Assembly (NCBI GenBank): GCA_009731375.1
Contig: BJOX01000215.1
Span: 527,430 to 591,429, forward strand
Direction of reading: 5' to 3'
DNA from: Paulinella micropora
Lineage: Eukaryota > Cercozoa > Imbricatea > Euglyphida
DNA length: 64,000 nt
In this document: positions 25,804-33,799 of the stretch, one piece after another
Layout: every line of letters begins with the position of its first letter
Numbering within the stretch: the first letter of the stretch is position 1
The notes under the pieces: model-generated
Told to the model about the DNA's origin: nothing
Seen by the model: the letters and a program-made list of their open reading frames with translations, nothing else
The model's database searches: none
Program-made: the position numbers and the translations under genes

Positions 25804-27576
25804 TTAAAGAGCTTCTCGGTTGCGTGACCTGAGTGCCTTGATCACGAGCAGGGGCAATTTGCTCTGAAGCTGCTGTACCTGTTCCACGTTAATTTGATTA
25901 CAGAAATTGAGGTCCAAATGTCTGAGTGCAGACTGAGAGGGGCTGGTGGCCAAAGACATGAGGTCATCTGCTGAAAATCTCTCGCAAAAGGCTATATGTA
26001 GCGCTCGGAGACGTGGGAGTTTGGCAATTGCTGTGAGCCCTTTGGTGCCGATTCTGCAACTACCCAAATGTAATTCTTGGAGATCCGAGAGTTGGGCCAG
26101 CGCTTGGAAAGCTTCGTCTGTTAGCTCTGTGCAACCGGTGAGATTAAGCGTTTGCAGCTTTTGACAAGAGCGGGCTAGCTTGCCGAATCCTACGTCTGTA
26201 ATATCGGCACTGACCATTTCTAGATATTGCAGCTCGCTTCCGCACGTTTGGGCCAGGGCATCGAGCACATCGTCCGTGATTTGGCCAACAGCTGAAACAT
26301 TCAGATGCCGGAGATCCGGAGAGGCTCGGACTACCCTTGCGATCGAGGTGCTCAGGATACCCGAACAGCACTGAAGGTTGAGGTAGCGGAACTTGAAGCT
26401 TTCGGCAAAAAAGGACTGAAAGTCTTGATCCGAGATTTCTCGGCAGTAACTCAAATTTAGATGGTTAAGTTCATGGCAATTTTTGGCTAACAAAGCGACA
26501 CCTTTGCCTGTGATTCCGCTGCAATCACGCATGTTCAGGCGCTGCAGCTTACTGCAGCGGGTAGCCAATTTGCCGAGCCCTACATCTGTAATTCGATTGC
26601 AGCGAGCCAGGCCCAAATGCTGGAGATGACGCGGCAGCACTTCGAGCCCCGCATCTGTAATTTTATCGCAGTAAGCCAGGCTCAAGTGCAGGAGCTGAAG
26701 CGGCAGCACTTCGAGCCCTGCGTCTGTAATTAGATTGCAGTGAGCCAGGCTCAAGTGCCGGAGCTGAAGCGGCAGCACTTTGAGCCCTGCGTCTGTAATT
26801 AGATTGCAGTGAGCCAGGCCCAAATGCTGGAGCTGAAGCGGCAGCACTTCGAGCCCCTTATCTGTAATTCGATTGCAGCCAGTGAGGATTAGACTTTGCA
26901 GCTTGGAGCATTGTAGTCTGCTCAGATCCGAGTCGCTGAATGCCCTGCACCAAGCCAGACTCAGGTAGTCGAGTTGAGTGAAAGCCCCCGACCAATACTC
27001 GTGGCAAGCTGCGATTGGGTGGCATTCGCTGAGAATTAGCAGCCGAAGGTTTGGGCAATTCTTAGCAAGCGTTTGGAGCGCTTCAGGTGCGATTTTGCTG
27101 CTACAGCCCTTGATTTCTAGTTCTTTTATATTAGGTATTTTTCTTATCGCTCTATCTGAAAGGCCAATTTCTTTGGCGAACGACATTTTGCGTATACGGA
27201 ATTTAGCAAGGCTATCTAGAGCTTTCGAAATGCATCCCCCTTTGTGCTCAAACACTACGTGATCAATCTTAATTTTTGCTTTAGCCAAGACTTTATGCCA
27301 CCTTTTCAAGTTCTTGTAGTTTTTCTTCTCCTCAAACTCTAGTGTCTCGAATGTGAACTGCTGCCAGAAGTGGACGGAGTTGCCCAACCGTTCTTCCAAG
27401 GCTTTGTTCACAGCCAGTAGGGGTTCTAGGATTTCTAGAATGGTCCAGATCGTCCGCTGTGCCTTCCTATGCAAGAACCCAACTAATAGGTACCAGATAC
27501 TACAGGGCAGATCAGCCAGTGTGACCAACCGGTCCTGTTTTTGGGGCGAGGTGTGCGCCGAGCGTAAGTGTGACAT
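25804..27576 (-). CDS. F-box/LRR protein (AMN1/FBXL-type)
   Basis: ATG at 27576 gives a 590-residue single frame. Residues about 18-65 (LADLPCSIWYLLVGFLHRKA) fit an F-box, the Skp1-binding part of SCF ubiquitin ligases. From about 110 to the end there are some 16-18 cysteine-containing LRRs with the pattern L..L.L..C..ITD.GL, for example GCNRITDKGLEVLPLQLQHL and LNLTGCTELTDEAFQALAQL. Three repeats around residues 235-315 are nearly identical, so recent internal duplication is likely. The expected role is substrate recognition for ubiquitination in cytosol or nucleus. The stop lies right beside an M1 hairpin, and the last residues (RSRNREAL) may be repeat-derived. The leader is shared with family X copy 1. 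Confidence 0.85.
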   Translation of the reverse strand: MSHLRSAHTSPQKQDRLVTLADLPCSIWYLLVGFLHRKAQRTIWTILEILEPLLAVNKALEERLGNSVHFWQQFTFETLEFEEKKNYKNLKRWHKVLAKAKIKIDHVVFEHKGGCISKALDSLAKFRIRKMSFAKEIGLSDRAIRKIPNIKELEIKGCSSKIAPEALQTLAKNCPNLRLLILSECHPIAACHEYWSGAFTQLDYLSLAWCRAFSDSDLSRLQCSKLQSLILTGCNRITDKGLEVLPLQLQHLGLAHCNLITDAGLKVLPLQLRHLSLAHCNLITDAGLEVLPLQLLHLSLAYCDKITDAGLEVLPRHLQHLGLARCNRITDVGLGKLATRCSKLQRLNMRDCSGITGKGVALLAKNCHELNHLNLSYCREISDQDFQSFFAESFKFRYLNLQCCSGILSTSIARVVRASPDLRHLNVSAVGQITDDVLDALAQTCGSELQYLEMVSADITDVGFGKLARSCQKLQTLNLTGCTELTDEAFQALAQLSDLQELHLGSCRIGTKGLTAIAKLPRLRALHIAFCERFSADDLMSLATSPSQSALRHLDLNFCNQINVEQVQQLQSKLPLLVIKALRSRNREAL

Positions 27577-27637
27577 TTTCTTTTATTAAAGACTCCGGTG
27601 GAGTCTTACACTCTCCCGAGGGCACCCCTTCCCCTCG

Positions 27638-27673
<36 letters not shown>

Positions 27674-27821
27674 GGGAGGACGGGGAAAAACGGGAGGGGG
27701 GGGGGGNNNNNNNNNNGCTCTTTGCTTCTTTTGTTTCTAAGACTTCAGTTTTAATTAATAAAATTTTGTTGCAGTTCTTGGCGCCCCGTTTGTTTTGTTG
27801 CGAAAACGCCCCGCACCCAAT
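27577..27821. repeat. Leader of the F-box gene, AG microsatellite, gap, R2 tail
   Basis: CTTTAATAAAAG sits 5 bases upstream of the F-box ATG. Then an AG run (27640-27671), G run with gap 27707-27716, and AAATTTTGTTGCAGTTCTTG up to the 3' end of family X copy 3; the same R2 tail precedes copy 1 at 16740. Confidence 0.6.
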
Positions 27822-28823
27822 CTAGAAATCCACGGGCCCCAGGTATTGCCCGATAAGCCCCGCGACGCATGCGGGCCAGCGCAGACACTTTATGCACCAG
27901 GGCGCGAGCTCGTGCGCGTACCAGCGGCCGCGGCCGCTGTCGAGCCCGCTCCAGTCCGCCTCGCAGCACCCGGGGCCAGCACAGGCGCGCAGCCCGCACA
28001 GGCTGCCGCGCTTGCGCACGAGCGAGACAATAACGTACGAGCCGGGCGACACATCCAACGCGGCCAGCGCTGCCGTGTCGCGCCCGTCGGCGGGTGTGGC
28101 CGCAATAAACTCTTCATCGTCGTTGCGTATCCAATTGAGAGCGTGCTCGGCTCCTGAACAACAATACAACCGCAGCCACAGCCGTACACGGCCGCGGTCC
28201 ACCACTGCGCGGTCTAGGAACAACGGAATCTTTTGCACGGGCTGCGCACCGCGCGGAGTCAGGCGCAGCCATAGCCTGTCACCAGCCATTGCCTGTGACA
28301 GACGCAGAGCGTCGCTCACGCGCCGCGCATGCGCAGCCAGCACTTTGCGGTGTACGGCCCGTGTGGTCTTTTCGAACATGTTTCGCAGGAGGTCCTTGTC
28401 GCCGGGCGTCGCCCGAGACCAGCATCGGCGCACAAACAGCCATTGCCCGGCGCTGGTCTTGTGGGTGGCGTACTCGGCGGCCTCGGCCTTTAGCGCAAAT
28501 AGCAGGCCCGCTAGCAACATCCCCTGCACCCACTTGATTGTGCGGCCCTTTGTGCACACGCTCCGGATTCCGTGCGGGTTCTTGTGGAAGACGCACCACA
28601 GCATCGCCAACTCAACGCCGGGGCAGCGCTGCCAGCCTTCGGCCAGCAAATCGTCTACTGTCTGAGTTAGCGGCTGTGGAGTACAGACGAGCCTTTGCAG
28701 CAGCGCCTTGCGTGCACCGTCGTCTAGCGCGAAACGGGGTGCGGCGGGCACACTTTTTTGTGTGGTTGTAGGCACAGCCCAATTGACGCGCCAGGGCTCG
28801 GGCAAACTGGCCGAGTCCTGCAT
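27822..28823 (-). CDS. Orphan 333-residue family X protein, copy 3
   Basis: ATG at 28823; a 333-residue frame differing from 16848-17849 at only a few residues, for example QDSASLPEPW for QDLASLPEPW, LLAEGW for LLVEGW and SPGSYVIV for SPASYVIV. The carboxy-terminal Cys cluster (CGLRACAGPGCC, WCIKCLRWPACV) is intact. The upstream flank (GGGCCAGGGGACAAGGGTCC and R1) is shared with the truncated copy at 19803-20103 but not with copy 1, so this may be the parental 5' arrangement. Few changes between copies suggest a recent duplication of about 1 kb. Function unknown. Confidence 0.75.
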   Translation of the reverse strand: MQDSASLPEPWRVNWAVPTTTQKSVPAAPRFALDDGARKALLQRLVCTPQPLTQTVDDLLAEGWQRCPGVELAMLWCVFHKNPHGIRSVCTKGRTIKWVQGMLLAGLLFALKAEAAEYATHKTSAGQWLFVRRCWSRATPGDKDLLRNMFEKTTRAVHRKVLAAHARRVSDALRLSQAMAGDRLWLRLTPRGAQPVQKIPLFLDRAVVDRGRVRLWLRLYCCSGAEHALNWIRNDDEEFIAATPADGRDTAALAALDVSPGSYVIVSLVRKRGSLCGLRACAGPGCCEADWSGLDSGRGRWYAHELAPWCIKCLRWPACVAGLIGQYLGPVDF

Positions 28824-29026
28824 TTTCCGGGCCAGGGGACAAGGGTCCGGTGCGAAGGGAGTGCCGATCTCTGGAGGGGTTCACCTCTCTAAGATTTTGT
28901 CAGGGATATTTTTAAGAAATTTTCTTGTACACCGGCGAAGCGCGCCCCGAGGGGAAGGGAAAAGGGAAAGTATTGGCAAGGTATTGTTTTCAAACAAGAG
29001 CAAAGGAAAGGGGCCTCTGTTTGAAA

Positions 29027-29656
29027 ATGTCGGAACAAGCCGTGAATGCGGCCCTGTGCAGTTTTGTACAAGATCTCGGATTGGATTGAAATCTTAGAGA
29101 GGCGAACCCCTCCAGAGACCGGCCGGCAGCTGGAAGGGAGAAAGGGCAGCACGCCCGATCGGCGGGGCTCGGCTACTCCCAGGCCGAGGGAGTGGGGAAG
29201 GGGAGAGAGAGAGGGAAGGAGAAGAGAGAGGAAGAGGGGGGGGCATCAGAAAACAGCTAGCTTGCATTATCAATCTATTTATTTACTCTTGTTCTTTCTA
29301 GGTAGATGATGCTTCGCGCTGACCGTCAACGCCCGTGAAGCGTGGGCGGCCAGACGAGGCGTTGCAGCTACTGTTGCGCCCGCTCCCGGGGGCACGTTCC
29401 CCTCAGGTGGTAACTTCGTCGAAGTTTGTGCGACCCTGCGCGTGAGCTACTGGACAAATACGCTGAGTTGAAACAGGAACACCAAAAACTCCGGGACGAG
29501 CTCGGCACACTTGCAAATTTGCCCACTACCGTCAGCTACGACGGCGATGACGACGGCGAGGACGCAGCCGCACCGCCAGGAGATAAATCGGTGCCACAAT
29601 TAAACATATGCTACCTCTTGGAGAGACCGGAGCGGCTCGTCCGTCTGACGAGCTGA
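29027..29656 (+). pseudogene. Coiled-coil acidic gene, copy 2, interrupted by a 293-bp insertion
   Basis: An ATG at 29027 reads MSEQAVNAALCSFVQDL and then stops in R1 sequence. The carboxy-terminal frame identical to 20331-20561 resumes at 29426 (ELLDKYAELKQEHQKLRDEL) and ends at 29656. Comparison with copy 1 shows that 29047-29339 is absent there and is bracketed by CCGTGAA on both sides. The frame change just before 29426 is common to both copies. Downstream TTTTTTTAAATAAATTC may be the 3'-end signal. Function unknown. Confidence 0.45.
29047..29339. other. 293-bp insertion flanked by 7-bp direct repeats CCGTGAA
   Basis: Direct repeats at 29040-29046 and 29333-29339; copy 1 has a single CCGTGAA at 20238-20244. 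The insert carries R1 in forward orientation (29075-29155), an AG-rich run and a T-rich tail (TTACTCTTGTTCTTTCTAG). It has no ORF and lacks GT..AG ends, so it is more like an inserted repeat than an intron. Confidence 0.55.
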
Positions 29657-31149
29657 ATTTGTAACTTTTGGTTAATATTTTTTTTTTAAATAAATTCTAT
29701 ACATCTCGCCCTGCCTTTGGCTTCATTCAGCTCCTCCTGTTCCACTTTATTTTCTAGAGCTGCGACAATCTCTGGTGGCAGCCGATTGATGAATAAAAAG
29801 TCTTTTTAAATTAAGTTGAGGGGCAGAGCGGGTAGCCGTGCAAGAGAAAGGCGCCAGGAGGCGCAATTTGGCGCACGAGTAAGAATGAAAACGCTCCCCC
29901 TTCCCATGCAACACAATATTTTTAATGGCCGGGGAAAACCGGGGGAGGGGAAAACGGGGGGAGGGGAAAAACGGGGAGAAGGGAAAAACGGGGGGGGGCG
30001 CCCCCTCCCTTCCCGCTTCTCATTCCCTCTGTTTTCACATCTTTCCCTCCCCTCGTTTTCTCTCTCCCCCCGTTTCCCCTCCCTCTCCCCCCCCCCTGCC
30101 CGGGGGATGGATGCTCGAAAAAACCTTTTGGATGGGGGGAGCGATGGGGAAGTGCCCCGGGGGGGAGGGATGGGGGATGTGCCACGTGCTGCCCTTTCTC
30201 CCTTCTCCAGCTGGCTGCCGGTATCTGGAAGGGGTTCACCTCTCTAAGATTTCTTTGAGCCAAGCGAAATTAATCAAAATTTTTTTGCAGTTCTTGGCGC
30301 CCCCACGCCAACCATGCTTCTGTCCTCTCTCTTTCTTAGTTTGCCGTGCCAACATTAAAATTTTGTCAGGGATATTGTTTTTAATTTTTACATTCGAAGC
30401 GCGCCCCTGCCCTCTCTCGTCCCCGCCCCCTCTTCCCTGGATACGGTCGAAAGGGGCAGCAGTTCCGGGCTTTTTGGCAGTGCTGCCTTTTTTCGGCCAT
30501 ATCAGCCCAACCGGGCACACACAGAATTTGGCGACAAATTTCATGCAAGAAAGGAGAGAAAGAGAGAGAGAGGAGGGGGGAAGGGGAAACACGGGGGAGA
30601 GGGGGAAAACGGGGNNNNNNNNNNNNNNNNNNNNNNNNNNNNNNNNNNNNNNNNNNNNNNNNNNNNNNNNNNNNNNNNNNNNNNNNNNNNNNNNNNNNNN
30701 NNNNNNNNNNNNNNNNNNNNNNNNNNNNNNNNNNNNNNNNNNNNNNNNNNNNNNNNNNNNNNNNNNNNNNNNNNNNNNNNNNNNNNNNNNNNNNNNNNNN
30801 NNCCCCCCCCCCCCCTTCCCCCCCCCCTCCCCCCGCCCGGGGGGGGCGGGTGCTCGAAAAAAGTTTTTTATGTTGGGAGCACAATTCTGGCACACGTTCC
30901 TTTTCCCCGGCAAATACGCGCACACAGAATTTGGCGACAAATTTCATGCAAGAAAGGAGAGAAAGAGGGGGAGTTTGCCTGAAAGAACTTTTTTGATCGG
31001 GGGGGGCTTTGTTAAAGTTTCTTGCCCAAAAGTTAATTTTTTTTTGTTAAAAAAGATTTATGACGGCCCCCTTTACTTTTAAATCCTAGCAAAGCCGCTC
31101 CCTCTTTCCTCACGCACACATGGCCCTTTTATATTATATATATATACAT
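29657..31149. repeat. Duplicated segment, composite R2 array, 188-N gap, leader of the next gene
   Basis: 29657-29960 matches 20562-20800 with about 95 bp extra. Then GGGGAAAACCGG units, CTCGAAAAAACCTTTTGGAT, R1 (30170-30255), R2 with the GGTCGAAAGGGGCAGCAG stem, gap 30615-30802, GCACAATTCTGGCACACG and GGCGACAAATTTCATGCAAG. Unique A/T-rich DNA from 30980, with TATTATATATATATACATA just before the ATG at 31150, a likely TATA-type promoter. Confidence 0.65.
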
Positions 31150-31677
31150 ATGAGCAGACAGGAAATACGCTTGAGGCGGGAGCAGAGTGCATTGCTGGAG
31201 AGCACGACAAAGCAGTTGTTGTATGCACATCCAGAGTTTGTGCGCATCTTATGCGCAGAGTCTGTGGGTCATTGGCGTGAGTCTCGCCTGCAAGGGGCTT
31301 GGCTGTGCAAGCAAACGCTAGCGCGGCCCTTGCAGAGCAGCACCCAGAGGTTTGTGTTTTTGGAGCACAACAAGCTTTCGTCGTCTGTGCCATCCAACAA
31401 GGGTACAGAACTCTTGCAATATGCAAAGCTGGTGCGGCCAGCACAGGAGGAAGTAGGTTTTGTGCTTATGGCTATAGATGCGAAGATGCAGGTGGAGCCT
31501 ATGGTGCAATTTTTGTTGGCCTCAGGTAGCGGCAAGCTGCCCGGCGCGCCTCGTGCGGGTTTTTGCCAATTACAGCTAGCGCCAACGAGAAGAGCAGCAA
31601 TCTTGCAGAGCGTGGCCGGCTGCCCCGCGTGCGCCCCTCCTCGAACCCCAGACAGTGCCGCGGCCCCGAGCGATTGA
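31150..31677 (+). CDS. Unknown 175-residue protein
   Basis: ATG at 31150 is preceded by a strong TATA-rich stretch. The protein starts MSRQEIRLRREQSALLESTT and is charged and helical, with RFVFLEHNKLSSSVPSN and VGFVLMAIDAKMQVEPMVQF in the middle and a Cys pair (GCPACAPP) near the end. It has no signal peptide, membrane helix or known motif. The last 15 residues (RTPDSAAAPSD) abut an R3-like segment, so the native end may be lost. The upstream context and unbroken frame support a gene. Overlapping frames on both strands are shorter and lack a start context. Confidence 0.45.
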   Translation: MSRQEIRLRREQSALLESTTKQLLYAHPEFVRILCAESVGHWRESRLQGAWLCKQTLARPLQSSTQRFVFLEHNKLSSSVPSNKGTELLQYAKLVRPAQEEVGFVLMAIDAKMQVEPMVQFLLASGSGKLPGAPRAGFCQLQLAPTRRAAILQSVAGCPACAPPRTPDSAAAPSD

Positions 31678-31699
31678 AGTGTTGATATGGCCGAAAAAG

Positions 31700-32010
31700 G
31701 CAGTACCGGAGGACACTTTGGCAAATGTGACCCCCGCTGTCGGTCGTATCACAAAATCCCACTTGTTGGACTCATCCACCCATTTCGCAGTCATGCCTGC
31801 CTGCTGCAAGAATTCGCAGATTTTAGCACCCTTGGCACCCCTAATCGTGCTGAGAAGCTTTTGGTATTCACTCAAATTTTTAGAGCGTTCAAAGTACCCG
31901 TACATGATAGCATCCAATTCCAATCCGAAAAAATAACATCGTCTGACACGAAATGTGTTTTTAATAAATATCCAAATGTTGTTAACAAGCTACACAAACC
32001 CCTAGCAAAA
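31700..32010 (-). pseudogene. Gene fragment between an R3 piece and the Cys/His gene
   Basis: A minus frame without ATG, open from about 32010. It reads YFFGLELDAIMYGYFERSKN, LSEYQKLLSTIRGAKGAK and ICEFLQQAGMTAKWVDESNK, then enters an R3-like segment (31684-31725, ACACTTTGGC and GGCCGAAAAAGGCA). Sequence before the R3 piece looks like genuine coding sequence. I read it as the internal part of a gene whose end was replaced by repeat. No family recognised. Confidence 0.4.
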
Positions 32011-32021
32011 GCTTGCTCAGG

Positions 32022-32225
32022 TCATCTCAACAAAACCTGCGGTCGGGTATAGAAGGCCCTGATGGGGTAGGCAGGAATGCACGGACAATGTCTTTTGTGG
32101 CCAAGCTCAAAAAAGTTCAAACAGCTCGTGCAGCGTTCTGAGTAGCGAAATTTGCACCCCGGTGGAGAATAGCGAATGCGGAGGTAAGTGGGGGCTCGTC
32201 CGTAGGTGCGTAAAGGCTGGCGCAT
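32022..32225 (-). CDS. Small Cys/His-rich protein, 67 residues
   Basis: ATG at 32225 in an AAAAATG context. The product is basic (MRQPLRTYGRAPTYLRIRYS) and has a compact zinc-finger-like cluster, C-x7-C-x2-C-x7-H-x3-H-C-x-C, in CKFRYSERCTSC and LGHKRHCPC. A zinc-binding role is inferred from the spacing alone. The first 27 codons and the upstream bases are duplicated at 32640-32745. A TTTAATAAAAG palindrome lies 26-48 bases upstream. The same DNA read on the plus strand shows GTAAGT...CCTTAG, but the duplicate and the Cys cluster favour coding on the minus strand. Confidence 0.5.
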   Translation of the reverse strand: MRQPLRTYGRAPTYLRIRYSPPGCKFRYSERCTSCLNFFELGHKRHCPCIPAYPIRAFYTRPQVLLR

Positions 32226-32250
32226 TTTTCCTTAGATGTCCCCGTCGAGC

Positions 32251-32273
32251 TTTAATAAAAGACTTTTATTAAA
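32251..32273. promoter_or_regulatory. Perfect 23-bp palindrome TTTAATAAAAG / CTTTTATTAAA
   Basis: Two 11-base arms around a single A. Each arm contains AATAAA, so it could give poly(A) signals on both strands or form a hairpin. One arm of the same box lies just upstream of the F-box ATG (27578 onward), of the leader at 17905, in R3 near 2023, and after the gene at 35151-35949. Confidence 0.45.
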
Positions 32274-32276
32274 TCT

Positions 32277-32340
32277 TTCCGCGCTGGAGAGCGCACTACT
32301 GGCGGCTGTACGTCTTGGCGGCTTTTGATGGCCCGCGCGG
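32277..32340 (-). mobile_element. Fanzor fragment (zinc-ribbon region)
   Basis: About 55 bases resemble 22935-22990 of the intact Fanzor gene (GGCTGTACGTCTTGGCGGC here), in the same orientation. Too short and diverged to encode anything; a relic. Confidence 0.5.
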
Positions 32341-32554
32341 GGGTGTACACCTCCCTTTTTCCCAGGCAAAAGAGAAATACTTTGAATTGGTGCTCAGGAA
32401 CGAAGAAGCCAAATCCCATTGGTGGACACACCTCACGAGCCCCAGGTTTCTGTCGGAAGTGTGATCTACCTGCTAGTCTCCAACTACGATAACGACTTGA
32501 CTAACATGATAGATTCCGCTCTTTTTTCGTCGGACCTCCTAGCCTTACTTTAGC
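32341..32554 (+). other. Exon-like 3' remnant of an unknown gene
   Basis: After TTTTTCCCAG, a plausible 3' splice site, a plus frame reads IPLVDTPHEPQVSVGSVIYL, LVSNYDNDLTNMIDSA and LFSSDLLALL then stops at 32553. There is no start codon. TTATTAAAAAAC follows near 32575. It could be the last exon of a gene whose upstream exons are gone. Confidence 0.3.
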
Positions 32555-32639
32555 TTGTTAACAATATCGATACTTATTAAAAAACACTTTTAATTTTGAC
32601 AATCTAATACGCACCAGAGAGAGAGAGAGAGACTACTAG

Positions 32640-32730
32640 TGCCAGGAGCATCACGTCCACACCCCGGTGAAGAATAGCGAATGCGGAGGTAAGTGGGGGC
32701 TTGTCCGTAGGTGCGTAAAGGCTGGCGCAT
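32640..32730 (-). pseudogene. Truncated copy of the small Cys/His gene
   Basis: The ATG at 32730 begins MRQPLRTYGQAPTYLRIRYS, differing from 32022-32225 at two residues, but the Cys/His cluster is missing: after about 24 codons the sequence changes to an unrelated stretch and an AG microsatellite. Upstream bases (AAGGAAAAATG) are also conserved. Confidence 0.55.
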
Positions 32731-32745
32731 TTTTCCTTAGATGTT

Positions 32746-32882
32746 CCCCCCCCCCNNNNNNNNNNAGAGAAGGAAGGAAAGGGGGGGAAGAGGGAGGGGT
32801 GGGTCTGGGCACAAACAACCCCCCCCCCCCCCCCCTTCCTCTCATTCCCTCTCTTTTCACATCTTTCCCTCCCCCCGTTTTC
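32746..32882. repeat. Low-complexity block with 10-N gap
   Basis: C run, gap 32756-32765, purine-rich then C/T-rich sequence. No gene. Confidence 0.7.
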
Positions 32883-33000
32883 CCCTCTTCGCCTCGACCG
32901 CTGGGCCAGCCCCAGGTTGCGCGAGCCCAAGCCCTACGTGCGTGCGCTCCTCTGGCTGCTGCTCCCAGGCGTCGACTCCATTCCCTACTTCGTCAGCCGC
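32883..33000 (+). pseudogene. Displaced fragment of a relative of the large membrane protein gene
   Basis: A plus frame reads DRWASPRLREPKPYVRALLW then LLLPGVDSIPYFVSRAA. The gene at 60871-63973 has DRWASPRLREPKPYARALLW followed by LLLSDSSSMPYSVSRSE. About 40 codons are thus a diverged copy, with no start or stop of its own, lying between low-complexity DNA and R1 (33000-33070). Confidence 0.6.
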
Positions 33001-33357
33001 GCCGCCCTTTCTCCCTTCCAGCTGCCCGCCGGTCTCTGGGGGGTTTCACCTCTCTAGGACTTCGATCCAAATCCACCCCTCTTCTAGTTTTCAGTGTCAA
33101 GTGTAAGATTTCTTGTACACCGGCGAAGCGCGCCCCTGACTCTCCCACCCTGGTTTTCGCCTCTCCCTTCCCGCCCGGGGCAAGGGTGCTCGAAGAAATT
33201 TGTTTGATGGGGGGGGGGGGAGGGGCGCCCNNNNNNNNNNNNNNNNNNNNNNNNNNNNNNNNNNNNNNNNNNNNNNNNNNNNNNNNNNNNNNNNNNNNNN
33301 NNNNNNNNNNNNNNNNNNNNNNNNNNNNNNNNNNNNNNNNNNNNNNNNNNNNGGGGG
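33001..33357. repeat. R1/R2 pieces with 122-N gap
   Basis: R1 in reverse (33000-33070), TTTTCAGTGTCAAGTGTAAG, TTGTACACCGGCGAAGCGCG, CTCGAAGAAATTTGTTTGAT, then gap 33231-33352. No gene. Confidence 0.7.
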
Positions 33358-33485
33358 GGGAGCCGGGGCGACTTTGATCTAGATACTCTGCGCCTGCGGT
33401 TTGTCAAAGCAGATAGCAAGTTTGTGCGAGACAGGCCGTGGCTTCTCAGCGTACCCTATGACATCGGCCCGCGGCAGCGGGCTGG
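33358..33485 (+). mobile_element. Fanzor middle-segment relic ending in M1
   Basis: Encodes GDFDLDTLRLRFVKADSKF and RPWLLSVPYDI, the conserved pre-RuvC segment of the Fanzor protein, and breaks off at an M1 hairpin (GCCCGCGGCAGCGGGCT). Orientation is opposite to the intact copy. Confidence 0.7.
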
Positions 33486-33639
33486 ATCTAAAATGTACAT
33501 TTTGTATTAAACAAACCTGCTCGTCGGGTTAGTAATAAAATAAGCAAAAATTTTAATATCTTGCAATGCCCCCTCCCCCCTCCCACCCCCCCGCGCCTCC
33601 CTCCTTATGCCTCTCCAGCTCGCGCAAGCGGGGTGGGCA

Positions 33640-33765
33640 AGAGGACAGTGAATTTGTACGAGCCAGGCCGTGGCTTCTCAGTGTGCCCTACGACATCCGC
33701 GCAGTGGCCATCCGGGATCTGCAAGCGGCGAGGGCCTCTCTAAGATTTCAATCCAATCTGGGGCG
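33640..33765 (+). mobile_element. Fanzor middle-segment relic between M1 and R1
   Basis: Preceded by an M1-type hairpin (GCTCGCGCAAGCGGGGTGG), it encodes EDSEFVRARPWLLSVPYDIR and AVAIRDLQAARAS, then joins directly to R1 (CTCTCTAAGATTTCAATCCA). Same protein segment as at 33358, 43505 and 45610. Confidence 0.7.
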
Positions 33766-33799
33766 GAGCTCTACCACAAAGCCATTTTAATAATAATTA

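Noticed and set aside
32159-32240. Intron with GTAAGT...TTTTTCCTTAG on the plus strand
   Set aside because: The same bases encode the conserved start of a small Cys/His-rich protein on the minus strand, and the duplicate at 32640-32745 keeps that ATG. I prefer the coding reading.
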